64,000 bases of DNA, taken from positions 80,001-144,000 of the forward strand of contig JAFEMH010002433.1 in the NCBI GenBank assembly GCA_022495995.1, given 5' to 3'. Position 1 is the stretch's first letter, and every line of letters starts with the position of its first letter. Both the position numbers and the translations under genes were made by a program. Below are positions 45,356-55,015 of this stretch, one piece after another. This DNA comes from Adenophora triphylla var. japonica. Its lineage: Eukaryota; Streptophyta; Magnoliopsida; Asterales; Campanulaceae. Under the pieces are notes generated by a model that was given only the letters and a program-made list of their open reading frames with translations, made no database searches and was not told the origin of the DNA.

Positions 45356-46756
45356 CCAAATTACCGGATCCGAGAGGCTCGCGCCCGGCATCGGCATCTT
45401 TCGCGTTGGCGGCGGTTCGTCTCGCCGTTTGTTTTCGCAATTTGTAGAGTCGCCACGCCATTTTATTAAGCCCAAAACATTGAAAAAGGGCATCGGTTTA
45501 AAGATAATTTTAAAGCTGTTTTTGTGTGATGAGATTTTGAGTTCGGAGGTCGAGATGACTCCTCGGGAAGAGAATATTAGAATATTAGAGCTCACCAGAG
45601 TCGCCTCGTAAACGAGTCTTTCGGATACCCCTAATATCCTTTAAATGTTGTGTGTGTGGGTGTGTGCGTGTGCTTTTAAAAATGCATGTTGTATCGGATG
45701 TCTACATTGGAGGCTATGTAGGGAAATGTATTGAAATAATGATGGAAGGAAGCCTTACCAATGTTGGTTCGTGTACGTCTTCCGTGAGAATAGTGTTTGA
45801 GGTCGGAGTAGCGTTCAGTGCGGATCGGGATTGCCGGGAGATGCCGGTTGTACGCGGACGGAGTTTCGGCGTGAGTTGATGTTGCGAGGCTGCGTTCGGG
45901 CGGGAGCTTCGGCGTGCGTTGGGATCGCGGGATCACTCGAGCGAGAGGTTCGGCGTGCGTTGTGGTGGCGGGAGTCACTCGGGCGGAGTTTCGGCGTGGT
46001 TTGGGATCGCCCGGTTTGACTCGGAAAGAGCGGGACAGGTGGAAAGACCGACGAGGCCTCGGAGTACCACGAGGGGCCTCGGAGTACCTCGAGAGTGCCT
46101 CGGGGCAGCGCGGGAGCGTCGCGGGAGCGCTCGGGAGGCCGGAGCACCACGAGGGGGCTCGGAAGGCCTCGGAAGGATCCGAAAGGGGCGAGAATGCCTC
46201 GGAAGGACTTAGAGGGGAAGCCGAGAAGGCCTAGGGAGGAAGAGAGAAGTGGGAGGTGTGTGAAAATGAGGAGGGGAGCCCTCTGTTTATAGTGCCGATT
46301 TGGTGCAAAGAGGTCCGTACGGACCTCACAGTAATCCGAGTTTTTGGTTTTCCTCGATTTGAGGGAATATGTGATGATGGTGAATATTACGTAATTATGG
46401 TGTCCACTGAGCAATAAGGTCCGTACGGACCATCTTGCATGCAAAAGAGGTCCGTGCGGACCAAAAGCTAAGCATGAGGGTAATCATTTTCTCCGGGATT
46501 TGAGGAATATTGTGGACTTTAAGGGGATTGATAATTATGATAACAAAGAGGTCCGTACGGACCATTATTGCTTTTCAATTTCTGAAAATTCCCGAAAGGT
46601 CCTTTTGTCCCTTTTTATCCCGGAAAGGCTCCTCCCTTGGTTTGGTGGGGGTTTAGAGAGGGTTTTGAGTGAGAGGGTCGTCGAGGCTGCGTTGATGAGT
46701 CTGCACGGTGCTTCCCGTGTGTTTGAAAGGGTGTGATCCAGATTGGGGTACTTACA
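45356..46756 (-). mobile_element. G1 5' LTR
   Basis: On the minus strand it begins TGTAAGTACCCCAATC (plus edge CA at 46755-46756) and ends near GGTAATTT. About 1.4 kb, colinear with 29612-31019. Numerous small indels separate the two copies, which implies either an old insertion or base-level errors. Directly outside lies the gag of G2, with no G2 LTR between. Confidence 0.82.
46284..46563 (-). promoter_or_regulatory. G1 5' LTR promoter with GGTCCGTACGGACC palindromes
   Basis: TATAAACA on the minus strand (about 46284-46291) replaces the TATAAATA of the other LTR. Palindromes lie upstream at 46312-46325, 46418-46431, 46449-46462 (one mismatch, GTGC) and 46550-46563, with the same spacing as in the 3' LTR. 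Confidence 0.62.
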
Positions 46757-46820
46757 AGGGCGAGATCGGGGACCGCGCGGGAAGGCGAGGTTCACACTTC
46801 CGAAACGGATTCGGCAATCA

Positions 46821-48607
46821 GGATGGCGAGGGGGCAAGGAGAGAGGGAGCGAGCGGGAAGGGGAAAAGCCTTAGCTGACGAGCAGGATCCCGCTCCTTCA
46901 AAAACGGATAACGCAAGGGCGGTAGCCGAGCAGTTGAGGAAAGAGAATGAATTCATGATGAAAGTTCTAGCCAATAATGAGAGGTTGAGAAAGATGGGGC
47001 AGGTACCCACGGCGATCCCGCCTGTAATGTCAGTGGAAGTCGATGGGCGAGACCAGGGAGGAGAGCGGAATGTTAGCCATAATGCGTCAAAGAGGGATGA
47101 TAGGCGCGCGAAGGATATGCCGCCGCCTAAAGGTGTAGAAGAAGGCCGTAGAAGGCGGGATGTAAGCAAGGAGAGATCTGGGGGTGATGGAGGCAAGAGG
47201 AAACACTCAGATCGGGATGATGAAAGGAGGAGGATCTATCACAAGTCAGGGAACTCACGTGATGATTCTTATTACTATGGATATGAAAGTGGCGAGGGGT
47301 CGACTGCAGACATAGATTATGTGCCAAGTCGCTCAAGATATTCTGACGATGAGACGTATGTAAGAGAAAGTTCGCAAAGGTCAAGGCATTCTGATAGAGC
47401 TCGCCGAGATAAATTGCCGCAGCGCGATAGAGATCGTACGCGGCGAGAAAGGAGGGATAGGGAAAAGGTAGAAAAAGCCGCAGAAGCCGAGAAGGTCGCG
47501 GAGGCAATTAGAGTTGCAGAGGCTTTGAAAGTCGTAGAGTTGGCTAAAGCCACAGAGTTAGAAAAGGCCAAGAAAAATGAGGATGATAAGTGGAAATCCG
47601 AGATGGCAGAAATGGCGAAGAAAATTAAAGAGTTAGAGGCAGGATCCAAGCCCGCTGAGGTGAAAGGCTCTTACTTGGCCCCATTTGCAAAGAGTATTCA
47701 GATTGTCGCCCCCGATCCATCATTTCGTATGCCCAATTTGCCAAGTTATTCTGGGATTTCAAGGGCGAACACTCACATTGGAGGATTTGAGGTAACATTG
47801 TTGCTATTGACTGATAATGAAGCCGTAATCTGTAAGGCGTTTGCGAGCACTCTTGCTGATCACGCATTGGAGTGGTTTTTGGCACAGCCGGTGGAATCAG
47901 TTCTCGGATATCAGGATCTTAAGAATAAGTTTCTAGCGAGATTCAGTGGGTCAGGAGCCCAGCCCACGCAAAAAACCGAATTGTGCAGCTTGAAACAGAA
48001 TGAAGGGGAGAATATATCGGCTTTTACTGATAGATTTATGGGAGTTGCAAATCGGATTGTTGATGTTAGCCAGGGCGAGATCATCATGTTATTTAATTCG
48101 GGATTGTTGCCTGGGCACTTTAAAGCGGAATTTTGTATGCGATTGCCGAAGACAACTGGCGAGTTGTATGAGAGGGTTAGAGCATACTGCAGCGGTAGTA
48201 AGGAGGAAGTGGTCAAGGTTGCCAATGTAGCAGCGGGATCTGGTAAGAAGAATGTGAAGGAAAGGATTGAGGTTGTGAAAGATGATAAGAAAGCTGATAA
48301 AGGAGATCGCATCGGGAATAGAGCCGGCGGGAGCCGGGATAGCCGTGATAAAGGACAAGATCAGAGACGGATCGTCAGGTTCAACAGGTTGAACACTACT
48401 CTGAGCGAGATCTTGAGAAAGGAGGTTTTCCCAGCACCGTATGAAATCAGAGAAGGATCCTATGGTGCCAGGGATCAGAATAGCTATTGTGATTTTCATA
48501 AAGACAAGGGGCATGTGACAGATGATTGCTATAATTTGAGTAAGATAATCCAGTCAAGAATTGATAGGGGTGAATTCAAGCAATATCTCGAAGGTAGTAA
48601 AAGGTGA
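46821..48607 (+). CDS. G2 gag (Tat-type gypsy)
   Basis: I chose the ATG at 46821 (MARGQGERERAGRGKALADE); the frame is open from 46733. A long charged N-terminus (RDR-, KK- and AEAEKVAEA-rich coiled coil) leads to the retrotransposon gag capsid core: RMPNLPSYSG, LADHALEWFLAQ, LKNKFLARFSG, LKQNEGENISAFTDRF. A C-H-H-C knuckle YCDFHKDKGHVTDDCYN precedes KQYLEG. It is about 595 residues and intact. One TGA separates it, in the same frame, from the protease. Gag would form the particle that packages the RNA. Its 5' LTR and primer site are missing. Confidence 0.9.
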
Positions 48608-48616
48608 GATGAAGGG

Positions 48617-49120
48617 GTGCGGCAAGAAAGAGCTCAGTTTCGAAACGTTGTCGATGTTATTCAGGATCCATTGCCCAGCGTTGCCCAGTTGGATAATCAA
48701 ATTATGATGTTGTCGCACAGTTTTGACATCCCTCCGTTTGTCGCCATCGAAGACAGAGTTATCAGCTTTTCTAGAAGCGAGTTGGCAACAACAAAGGGTC
48801 ATGGGAGCCAACCAGTGATTATAACCATTTGCCCGGGAAATAACATTGTTCAGCGCGTGATGGTGGATTCAGGAGCGAGTAGGAATGTATTGTATTACGA
48901 GGCTTTCAAGAGGATGAATTATACTGATGCAATCTTGGTACCCTACAAGGGATATCTAGAGGTATTTACAAATCATTGATCGAGTGAAGGGGACGATTAT
49001 CTTTGGGAGTAGAGATTGGTGAAAGGTGAGCTGGCGAGAAGCGAGCGAGTTGAGTTCATGGTGATTGATTTGGTTTCCGCATACAATGCTATAGTTGGAA
49101 TCCCTTTTACGGTAAGTTTT
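48617..49120 (+). pseudogene. G2 protease
   Basis: The frame has VVDVIQDPLPSVAQL, QRVMVDSGASRNVLY (DSGAS active site) and VPYKGYLEVF, ending at 48979. After a frameshift, MVIDLVSAYNAIVGIP (about 49057-49104) continues the protease domain. It is in the same frame as gag at its start. The frameshift would prevent fusion to RT. Confidence 0.75.
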
Positions 49121-49302
49121 GAAATGGTGCTTTCTATCCCGCATCGAGAGAGTAAAGTATCAGACTCCTAGAGGTGTGGGTTGTGCGAAGAGTGAAGCAA
49201 TTACGGTGGCGAGAAAGAAGAAGGAGATGATTAAGGCGAGGGAGAGGCTTCTACTAGTTCGTTGACGACAAAGTCGATTCTCGCCGGTGAGGATTAACAT
49301 GA

Positions 49303-51662
49303 TTGAATTTGTTGAACACGAAGATGGCCCAGGTAGTTACTGAAAGTATGAAGAATGGCACGGCATTGGTTGTCGCAGATGCGAGTTTTGTGCATGAGCG
49401 AGAAAAGGAGATGATAGATGCGCGAAAACCTGACTGTGTGAGCTATAAACAGGATGTCGCAGGCGAATTGGATCTGGGTATGGAAATAGTGGATATGGCG
49501 CCAAACACGACCTATGCCAGGGTGGTTCAGTTTGTTCAGATGAGGGAGCCCAGAATTGAGGAGATAATAGTGGAAGAAATTGTTGATGATTCCGACGAGG
49601 ATTGTGAAACAGTGGAGGTTGAGGATAAAGATGGGCGACCTACGGGCAACACGTTCAATGACCCAAGAAAGGTGATTCCCGCCAAGGGCCCAATTAGCAA
49701 AAAGCGAAAAAGAATGGAGGTGGAAACTTTACAAACGCGAGATGAGCCTGAGATACAGGCTGATGAGGAACTGGAAGAAGTCGAGATCAATCGATATTTC
49801 CCGGAGCAGCGGGTTAAGATTGGGAAGCAGTTGTTCAGGGATGAGCGAGAACGATTGGTTGAATTTTTGAAGGATAATTTGGATGTGTTTGCATGGCGGC
49901 CAGAGGATATGAGGGGGATTGATGAGAATGTCGCCTTGCACTGCTTGAATGCCTATCCCAATGTTGAGTCATTCAAGCAAAGGGTTAGGCACTTGTCGCC
50001 AGAGAAGGAGAATGCGGTCATGGAGGAAGTAGATAAATTGTTGAAGGCAGGAATCATAGAGGAGATTCAATACCCAGTTTGGTTAGCATGTCCAGTTATG
50101 GTGTTGAAGTCGAACAAGAAATGGCAGATGTGCATTGATTTTACCGACTTAGATACCGCGCCCCAAATAGCTTGCTACCATTACCTAAGATAGATAAGCT
50201 GGTTGATTCAATTGCCGGTCATAGGGTCTTCAGCTTTATTGATGCGTATTCAGGATACCATCAGATTAAAATGTGCGAGAATGATAAGGCGAAGACGGCT
50301 TTTCGAACTCCCAAGGGTAATTTCTATTATAAAATGATGCTATTTGGCTTGAAGAATGCCGGCGCGACATATCAGCGAATGGTAAATGAGGTCTTCAAGT
50401 CGCAGATTGGGCTAAACTTGGAAGCTTACATTGATGATATGGTGATAAAAACAAGAGAGTATGATCACGTGTTGGATCTCGCAGAGACATTTGAAAGTCT
50501 GAGGAGGAATTCGATGAAGTTGAACCCTAGTAAATGCACGTTTGGAGTTACAACGGGAAATTTTTTTGGTTTCCTAGTAAACAGGCGCGGGATAGAGGCC
50601 AATCCCGAAAAGATTCAGGCTCTATTGGATATGTCGCCGCCCAAGTCGATCCGTGAGATACAGAGGCTAAATGGGAGGATTATCGCCTTGGGGAGATTCA
50701 TTTCCAAGTTGGCGGAAAAGTGTTTACCGTTTTTCAAGGTTTTGAAGGGGGTGAAGAGTTTTGTGTGGGATGAGGAATGTGATGTCGCTTTCGAGCAAAT
50801 GAAGGCTTATCTAGGCAAGCCGCCTTTGTTGTGTAGCCCTGTGGAGGGAGAAGAGTTGTTTATATACTTGGCGGCTTCAGATCATGCAGTGGTCGCAGTT
50901 TTAGTGCGAGAAGAGGGTGGCGGTCAGAGGCCGATTTATTATGTGTCAAAGGAATTGAGTGAAGTTGAGTCAAGATACTTTAATGCCGAGAAGTTGGCGT
51001 ACGCTTTGGTTGTGGCTGCGCGAAAACTGAGGGCTTACTTTGTTGCGCATATCATTATCGTACTGAGTGACGCCCCCATGAGAAAAATTTTGCAGCGACT
51101 AGATGCAGCGGGAAGATTATTGAAATGGTCTATCGAATTGACTGAGTTCGATTTGAAGTATGAATCTCGCCGGGCGATTAAGGCGCAGGCGTTTGCAGAT
51201 TTCATTGTGGAAACATCTTTCACGAGGTCGCAAGAGGAGTTGATGGAGAATGCTGTAAAGAAGGACGAAAGGGAGGTCGGGCCTAGTGTGTTGATAGAGA
51301 AGAAAAGGCCGCTTGATTGTTGGGTTTTGTATGTTGATGGCTCGTCTTCGAAGGATAAGGGTGGTGCGGGAATCACTCTGACTTCGCCCGACGAGGAGGT
51401 TAAGTATGAAAAAGCATTGAGGTTTAAGTTTAACGTTTCAAATAATCAAGCTGAGTATGAGGCATTAATTGCCGGGGTGGAGTTAGCGAGAGATATTGGG
51501 TTGACCAAGATAGTGATTCATTCAGATTCCCAGTTGATCGTTAATCAAGTGAAGGGCGATTATGGAGTCCTGAGTTCTATTTTGGTGAAATACTGCAATT
51601 TGGCGAGAAACCTTTTGAAAGGGTTCGAATTACAGGAATTAGTTCGGATTGACGGGCGATAA
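49303..51662 (+). pseudogene. G2 reverse transcriptase, RNase H and second RNase H
   Basis: The first frame (49303-50193) has an acidic linker, DNLDVFAWRPEDMRG, LLKAGIIEEIQYPVW and MCIDFTDLD. A frameshift near 50165 moves to the second frame: IDAYSGYHQIKM, KTAFRTPKGNFYYK, YIDDMVIKT (50427-50438 is the YIDD box, intact), GFLVNRRGIEANPEKI. RNase H 1 lies at about 50850-51080. A linker leads to a second RNase H at about 51325-51650 (VLYVDGSSSKDKGGAG, NNQAEYEALIAG, HSDSQLIVNQ). A second, 'archaeal-type' RNase H is a known mark of Tat elements. The frame ends with TAA at 51660. Confidence 0.9.
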
Positions 51663-51680
51663 CTTCCGCGGGCAGATGAA

Positions 51681-52880
51681 TTGAGTAGGACGGTGGGATC
51701 TGAAGGGCAAAGCTCAGCTAGCGAGCCGCTATTAGAATATATAGAGATACCGGTAATCAACAGGCCGCTTGTTTCAGAGATTGTTGATGCCGAGAAGGAC
51801 TGGGTTGTAGAGATGAAAGAATTTTTGCTTACATGGGAGTTGCCGCCTGACGAGGAGAAGGCAAAGTTGATTAAGGCGACATTACCACGGTTCACAGTGC
51901 AGGATGGAGTTGTATACAGGAAATCTTTCTCGAAGCCGCTAATGAGGTGTGTTCAGCCAAGCATGGTGCAGAGGGTGTTGTTTGAAATTCATGAAAGTGT
52001 ATGTGGCGGCCACCCCGGAGCGAGAGCGCTAGCGGATAAAATCTTGTTTCATGGATATTACTGGCCGAGCTTAAGGATAGATGCTGAGGTGTATGTGAAG
52101 AAATGCGAGAAATGTCAGAGATTTGGCAACATTCCCCGGCAGCCGGCAACGGAGCAAACCCCTATAGTGCCAACTTGGCCGTTCGACATGTGGGGGATTG
52201 ACTTGATAGGGCCTTTCCCGAAAGCAAAAGGTGGTTGCCAGCATGTGATTGTCGCCGTGGATTATTTTACGAAATGGACAGAGGCGAAGGCTTTGGCGAC
52301 AATCAGTGAGGACCAGGAAATAAAGTTTGTACAAGAAAATATTTGGTGTAGATATGGAGTTCCTAGGGCAATCATTTCAGATCATGGCACTCATTTTGGG
52401 AAGAAGTTTTCAGAGGAATGTGCAAGGGTTAATGTCAAGCATTGGATGTCGGTCGTGTATAGGCCGCAGTGTAACGGTCAGGCGGAGGCGGCAAACAAAC
52501 TGATCATTGTCGCCTTGCGCAAAAATTTAGAAGGAAGAGGTGGAGCGTGGCTTGAGGAGTTGCCTATAGCGTTGTGGTATGTGTGGACAAGCTCGAGGCT
52601 CAAGCCAGAAACCGCATTTGCCCTTACTTATGGGTCAGAAGCCATGGCGCCCGTCGAGATGGCGTTGCCGACTTACAGGGTGGCCAGTTATGATGAAGCG
52701 AGAAACGGGCAAAGGCGATGTAATGATTTTGATTTGATTGATGAAAAAAGAATGTATGCGAGAATGAAGATACTTGTGAAAATTCTGATGAAATTGTTTT
52801 CTGTTTTAGGAAGATGGCGGCCAAGGAGGTTGCCGCTAAAGTTGAAGATGGCGACCAAGGAGGTTTCTGCTAAAGCTTGA
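51681..52880 (+). CDS. G2 integrase
   Basis: It is in the same frame as RT, separated only by the TAA at 51660. Zinc domain: HESVCGGHPGARAL ... CEKCQRFG. Core: MWGIDLIGPFPKA, FTKWTEAKAL, ISDHGTHFGKKF and CNGQAEAANK, giving D, D and E. The usual second-Asp context DNGTQF reads DHGTHF. The C-terminus reaches DFDLIDEKRMYA and then enters a 35-bp tandem repeat, so the last 40 or so residues are repeat-derived and the GDLVLR-type end is lost. Confidence 0.88.
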   Translation: MSRTVGSEGQSSASEPLLEYIEIPVINRPLVSEIVDAEKDWVVEMKEFLLTWELPPDEEKAKLIKATLPRFTVQDGVVYRKSFSKPLMRCVQPSMVQRVLFEIHESVCGGHPGARALADKILFHGYYWPSLRIDAEVYVKKCEKCQRFGNIPRQPATEQTPIVPTWPFDMWGIDLIGPFPKAKGGCQHVIVAVDYFTKWTEAKALATISEDQEIKFVQENIWCRYGVPRAIISDHGTHFGKKFSEECARVNVKHWMSVVYRPQCNGQAEAANKLIIVALRKNLEGRGGAWLEELPIALWYVWTSSRLKPETAFALTYGSEAMAPVEMALPTYRVASYDEARNGQRRCNDFDLIDEKRMYARMKILVKILMKLFSVLGRWRPRRLPLKLKMATKEVSAKA

Positions 52881-52951
52881 AGATGGCGGCCAAGGAGGTT
52901 GCCGCTAAAGCTTGAAGATGGTGGCCAAGGAGGTTTCCGCTAAAGCTTGAA
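52811..52951 (+). repeat. 35-bp tandem repeat at the end of G2 integrase
   Basis: Four units of AAGATGGCGGCCAAGGAGGT followed by TGCCGCTAAAGCTTG. Units 2 and 4 differ from 1 and 3 at the same place (TTTC(T/C)GC), so the array may have grown as a dimer. Confidence 0.85.
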
Positions 52952-52962
52952 GAGGGGGGGGG

Positions 52963-54043
52963 GCGGTGGCTTGGAGATAATGGTTTCAAGTCGCTGAACC
53001 TTGCGGCTTGGAGATAACGGTTTCAAGTTGCGGTATCCTGGAGATAACGGTTCCAGGCACCTAGAAAAGTCCCGGCATTTTTACGGGCACAGGGGGGTCA
53101 GCGGCTTGGAGATAACAGTTTCAAGTCGCCAAACCTTGCGGCTTGGAGATAACGGCTTCAAGTCGCGGTGTCACAGAGATAACGGTTCCAGGCACCTAGA
53201 AAAGTCCCAGCATTTTTACGGGCACAGGGGGGGGGGGGCGGTGGCTTGGAGATAATGATTTCAAGTCGCCAAACCTTGCGGCTTGGAGATAACGGTTTCA
53301 AGTCGCGGTGTCCTGGAGATAACGGTTCCAGGAACCTAGAAAAGTCCCGGCATTTTTACGGGCACAAAGGGGGGCGGCGGCTTGGAGATAACGGTTTCAA
53401 GTCGCCAAACCTTGCGGCTTGAAGATAACGATTTCAAGTCGCGATGTCCTGGAGATAACGGTTCCAGGCACCTAGAAAAGTCCCGGCAGTTTTACGGGCA
53501 CAGGGGGGGCGGCGGCTTGGAGATAACGGTTTCAAGTCGCCAAACCTTGCGGCTTGGAGATAACGGTTTCAAGTCGCGGTGTCCTGGAGATAACGGTTCC
53601 AGGCACCTAGAAAAGTCCCGACATTTTTACGGGCACAGAGGGGGGCGGCGGCTTGGAGATAACGGTTTCAAGTCGCCAAACCTTGCGGCTTGGAGATAAC
53701 GGCTTCAAGTCGCGGTGTCCTGGAGATAACGGTTCCAGGAACCTAGAAAAGTCCCGGCATTTTTACGGGCACAGGGGGCGGCGACTTGGAGATAACGGTT
53801 TCAAGTCGCCCAACCTTGCGGCTTGGAGATAACGGTTTCAAGTTGCGGTGTCTTGGAGATAACGGTTCCAGGCACCTAGAAAAGTCCCAATTTTTATGGG
53901 CGAGAAAGGGGCGGTGCCTTGGAGATAGTGGTTCCTTGGCACCAAACCTTGCGACCTGGAGAGTGCAATTCTAGGCGCGGCGACCTAGAGAGTGCAATTC
54001 TAGGCGCCCAGAACCTTGTGGCATGAAGAAGCTAGTTTCAGGC
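52963..54043 (+). repeat. 134-bp tandem array made of hairpins with a constant loop (G2)
   Basis: About 7.5 units of about 134 bp. Each unit has two type-a hairpins (GCGGCTTGGA, loop GATAACGGT, TTCAAGTCGC), one type-b hairpin (GGTGTCCTGGA, loop GATAACGGT, TCCAGGCACC) and one CCCGGCATTTTTACGGG hairpin. Beyond the regular units, variants at 53914-53942, 53951-53978, 53980-54007 and 54021-54043 keep a 9-nt loop (GATAGTGGT, GAGTGCAAT, GAAGCTAGT) with other paired stems. One type-b stem (53167-53196) is broken. The array lies between integrase and the convergent antisense gene. It could act as RNA structure or as a terminator; function unknown. Confidence 0.85.
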
Positions 54044-55015
54044 AAGAGGCGATTACCGCAAGCCACAATTGATCTAGCGCAGTGTCTTAGGGATACTTCG
54101 GCCAGAAAGGTGTGGTCACACAATGTATATCGCCGGTGACTCTAACAATGGAGTAAGGCTGCCTAAAGACAAGCCTCACTCTTTTGGAGGGAGTAGTATG
54201 TATATAGATAAGAGAAAGGGAAAGGAGTCTTCGATGAACTATCGAAGCAAAAATGGCGACATATCAAAGGTAAAATTTAAAACAAATAACAGTAAGCAGA
54301 GCAGTGACATTCGAAGGAAGATAGGAAGATAAAGTGTGGAGATGAAGTCGCACCGCGACATTCAAATAACTTCAAATAACCAAGGCAGGCATCAAAGGAG
54401 CATTCATGAAAGTTAAAAACAAAGCAAATTCGTTAATAGCGACATCTAAATTACAGTAGAGCAAACATTGGAAGAATCATGCATAGAGGCAGAAGATAAA
54501 AGTGCACGCCGCAAACCGCGACATTATGATAAAAGCATAAACTCGCAAACCGCGATCCCACAAGTCATGTCAAAATGTTTAAGTCGCAAACCGCGACACC
54601 ACGCCAAAAGTAAGATTTCAATGTTTAAGTCGCAAACCGCGACATCCCCAAAAAGCGATAAAACCAATGTTTAAAAAGCAGAAAAGTAAATTGTTTGATG
54701 CAAACCAAAATAGATTGTTTTCAAAGAAAGGAGCAATGTTTTTCAAGGAGCAGATGGCTGGTTCCCGCTGGTGGAGGTTCTGGCAGCACGAAGAGCTTTG
54801 CGAGCATCATCTTTGGCGGTCTTGAGGGCTTTACCTTTCTCGCCAATCAAATCCACCCACATCGTCAAGGCATCCTTGTCGACCAGTGGAGGAGGAGTCC
54901 AAATCGGCTTGCCTAAGATCTTGTCTTCTGCGGCCAGGGCCTTGAGCTCGCCCTCCTCGTAAGGGACAATGGAATGGCCGCGGCGGCAAAAATCGCTATA
55001 GATCTGCTCAGATCC
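54044..55015. other. Spacer with repeated GTCGCAAACCGCGAC hairpins
   Basis: The motif GTCGC-AAACC-GCGAC (5-bp stem, 5-nt loop) occurs at about 54584-54598 and 54629-54643, with variants near 54509 (CGCCGCAAACCGCGACAT) and 54542 (CTCGCAAACCGCGAT). Weaker 'TCGCACCGCGACATTC' sequence is near 54350. Short open frames here have no recognisable domain. This would be the 3' untranslated part of the antisense gene on the minus strand. Confidence 0.6.

Noticed and set aside
52963..53990. CRISPR-like array (regular repeats of about 134 bp)
   Set aside because: Spacer-like parts are also repeated, the context is a plant retrotransposon, and there are no cas genes.
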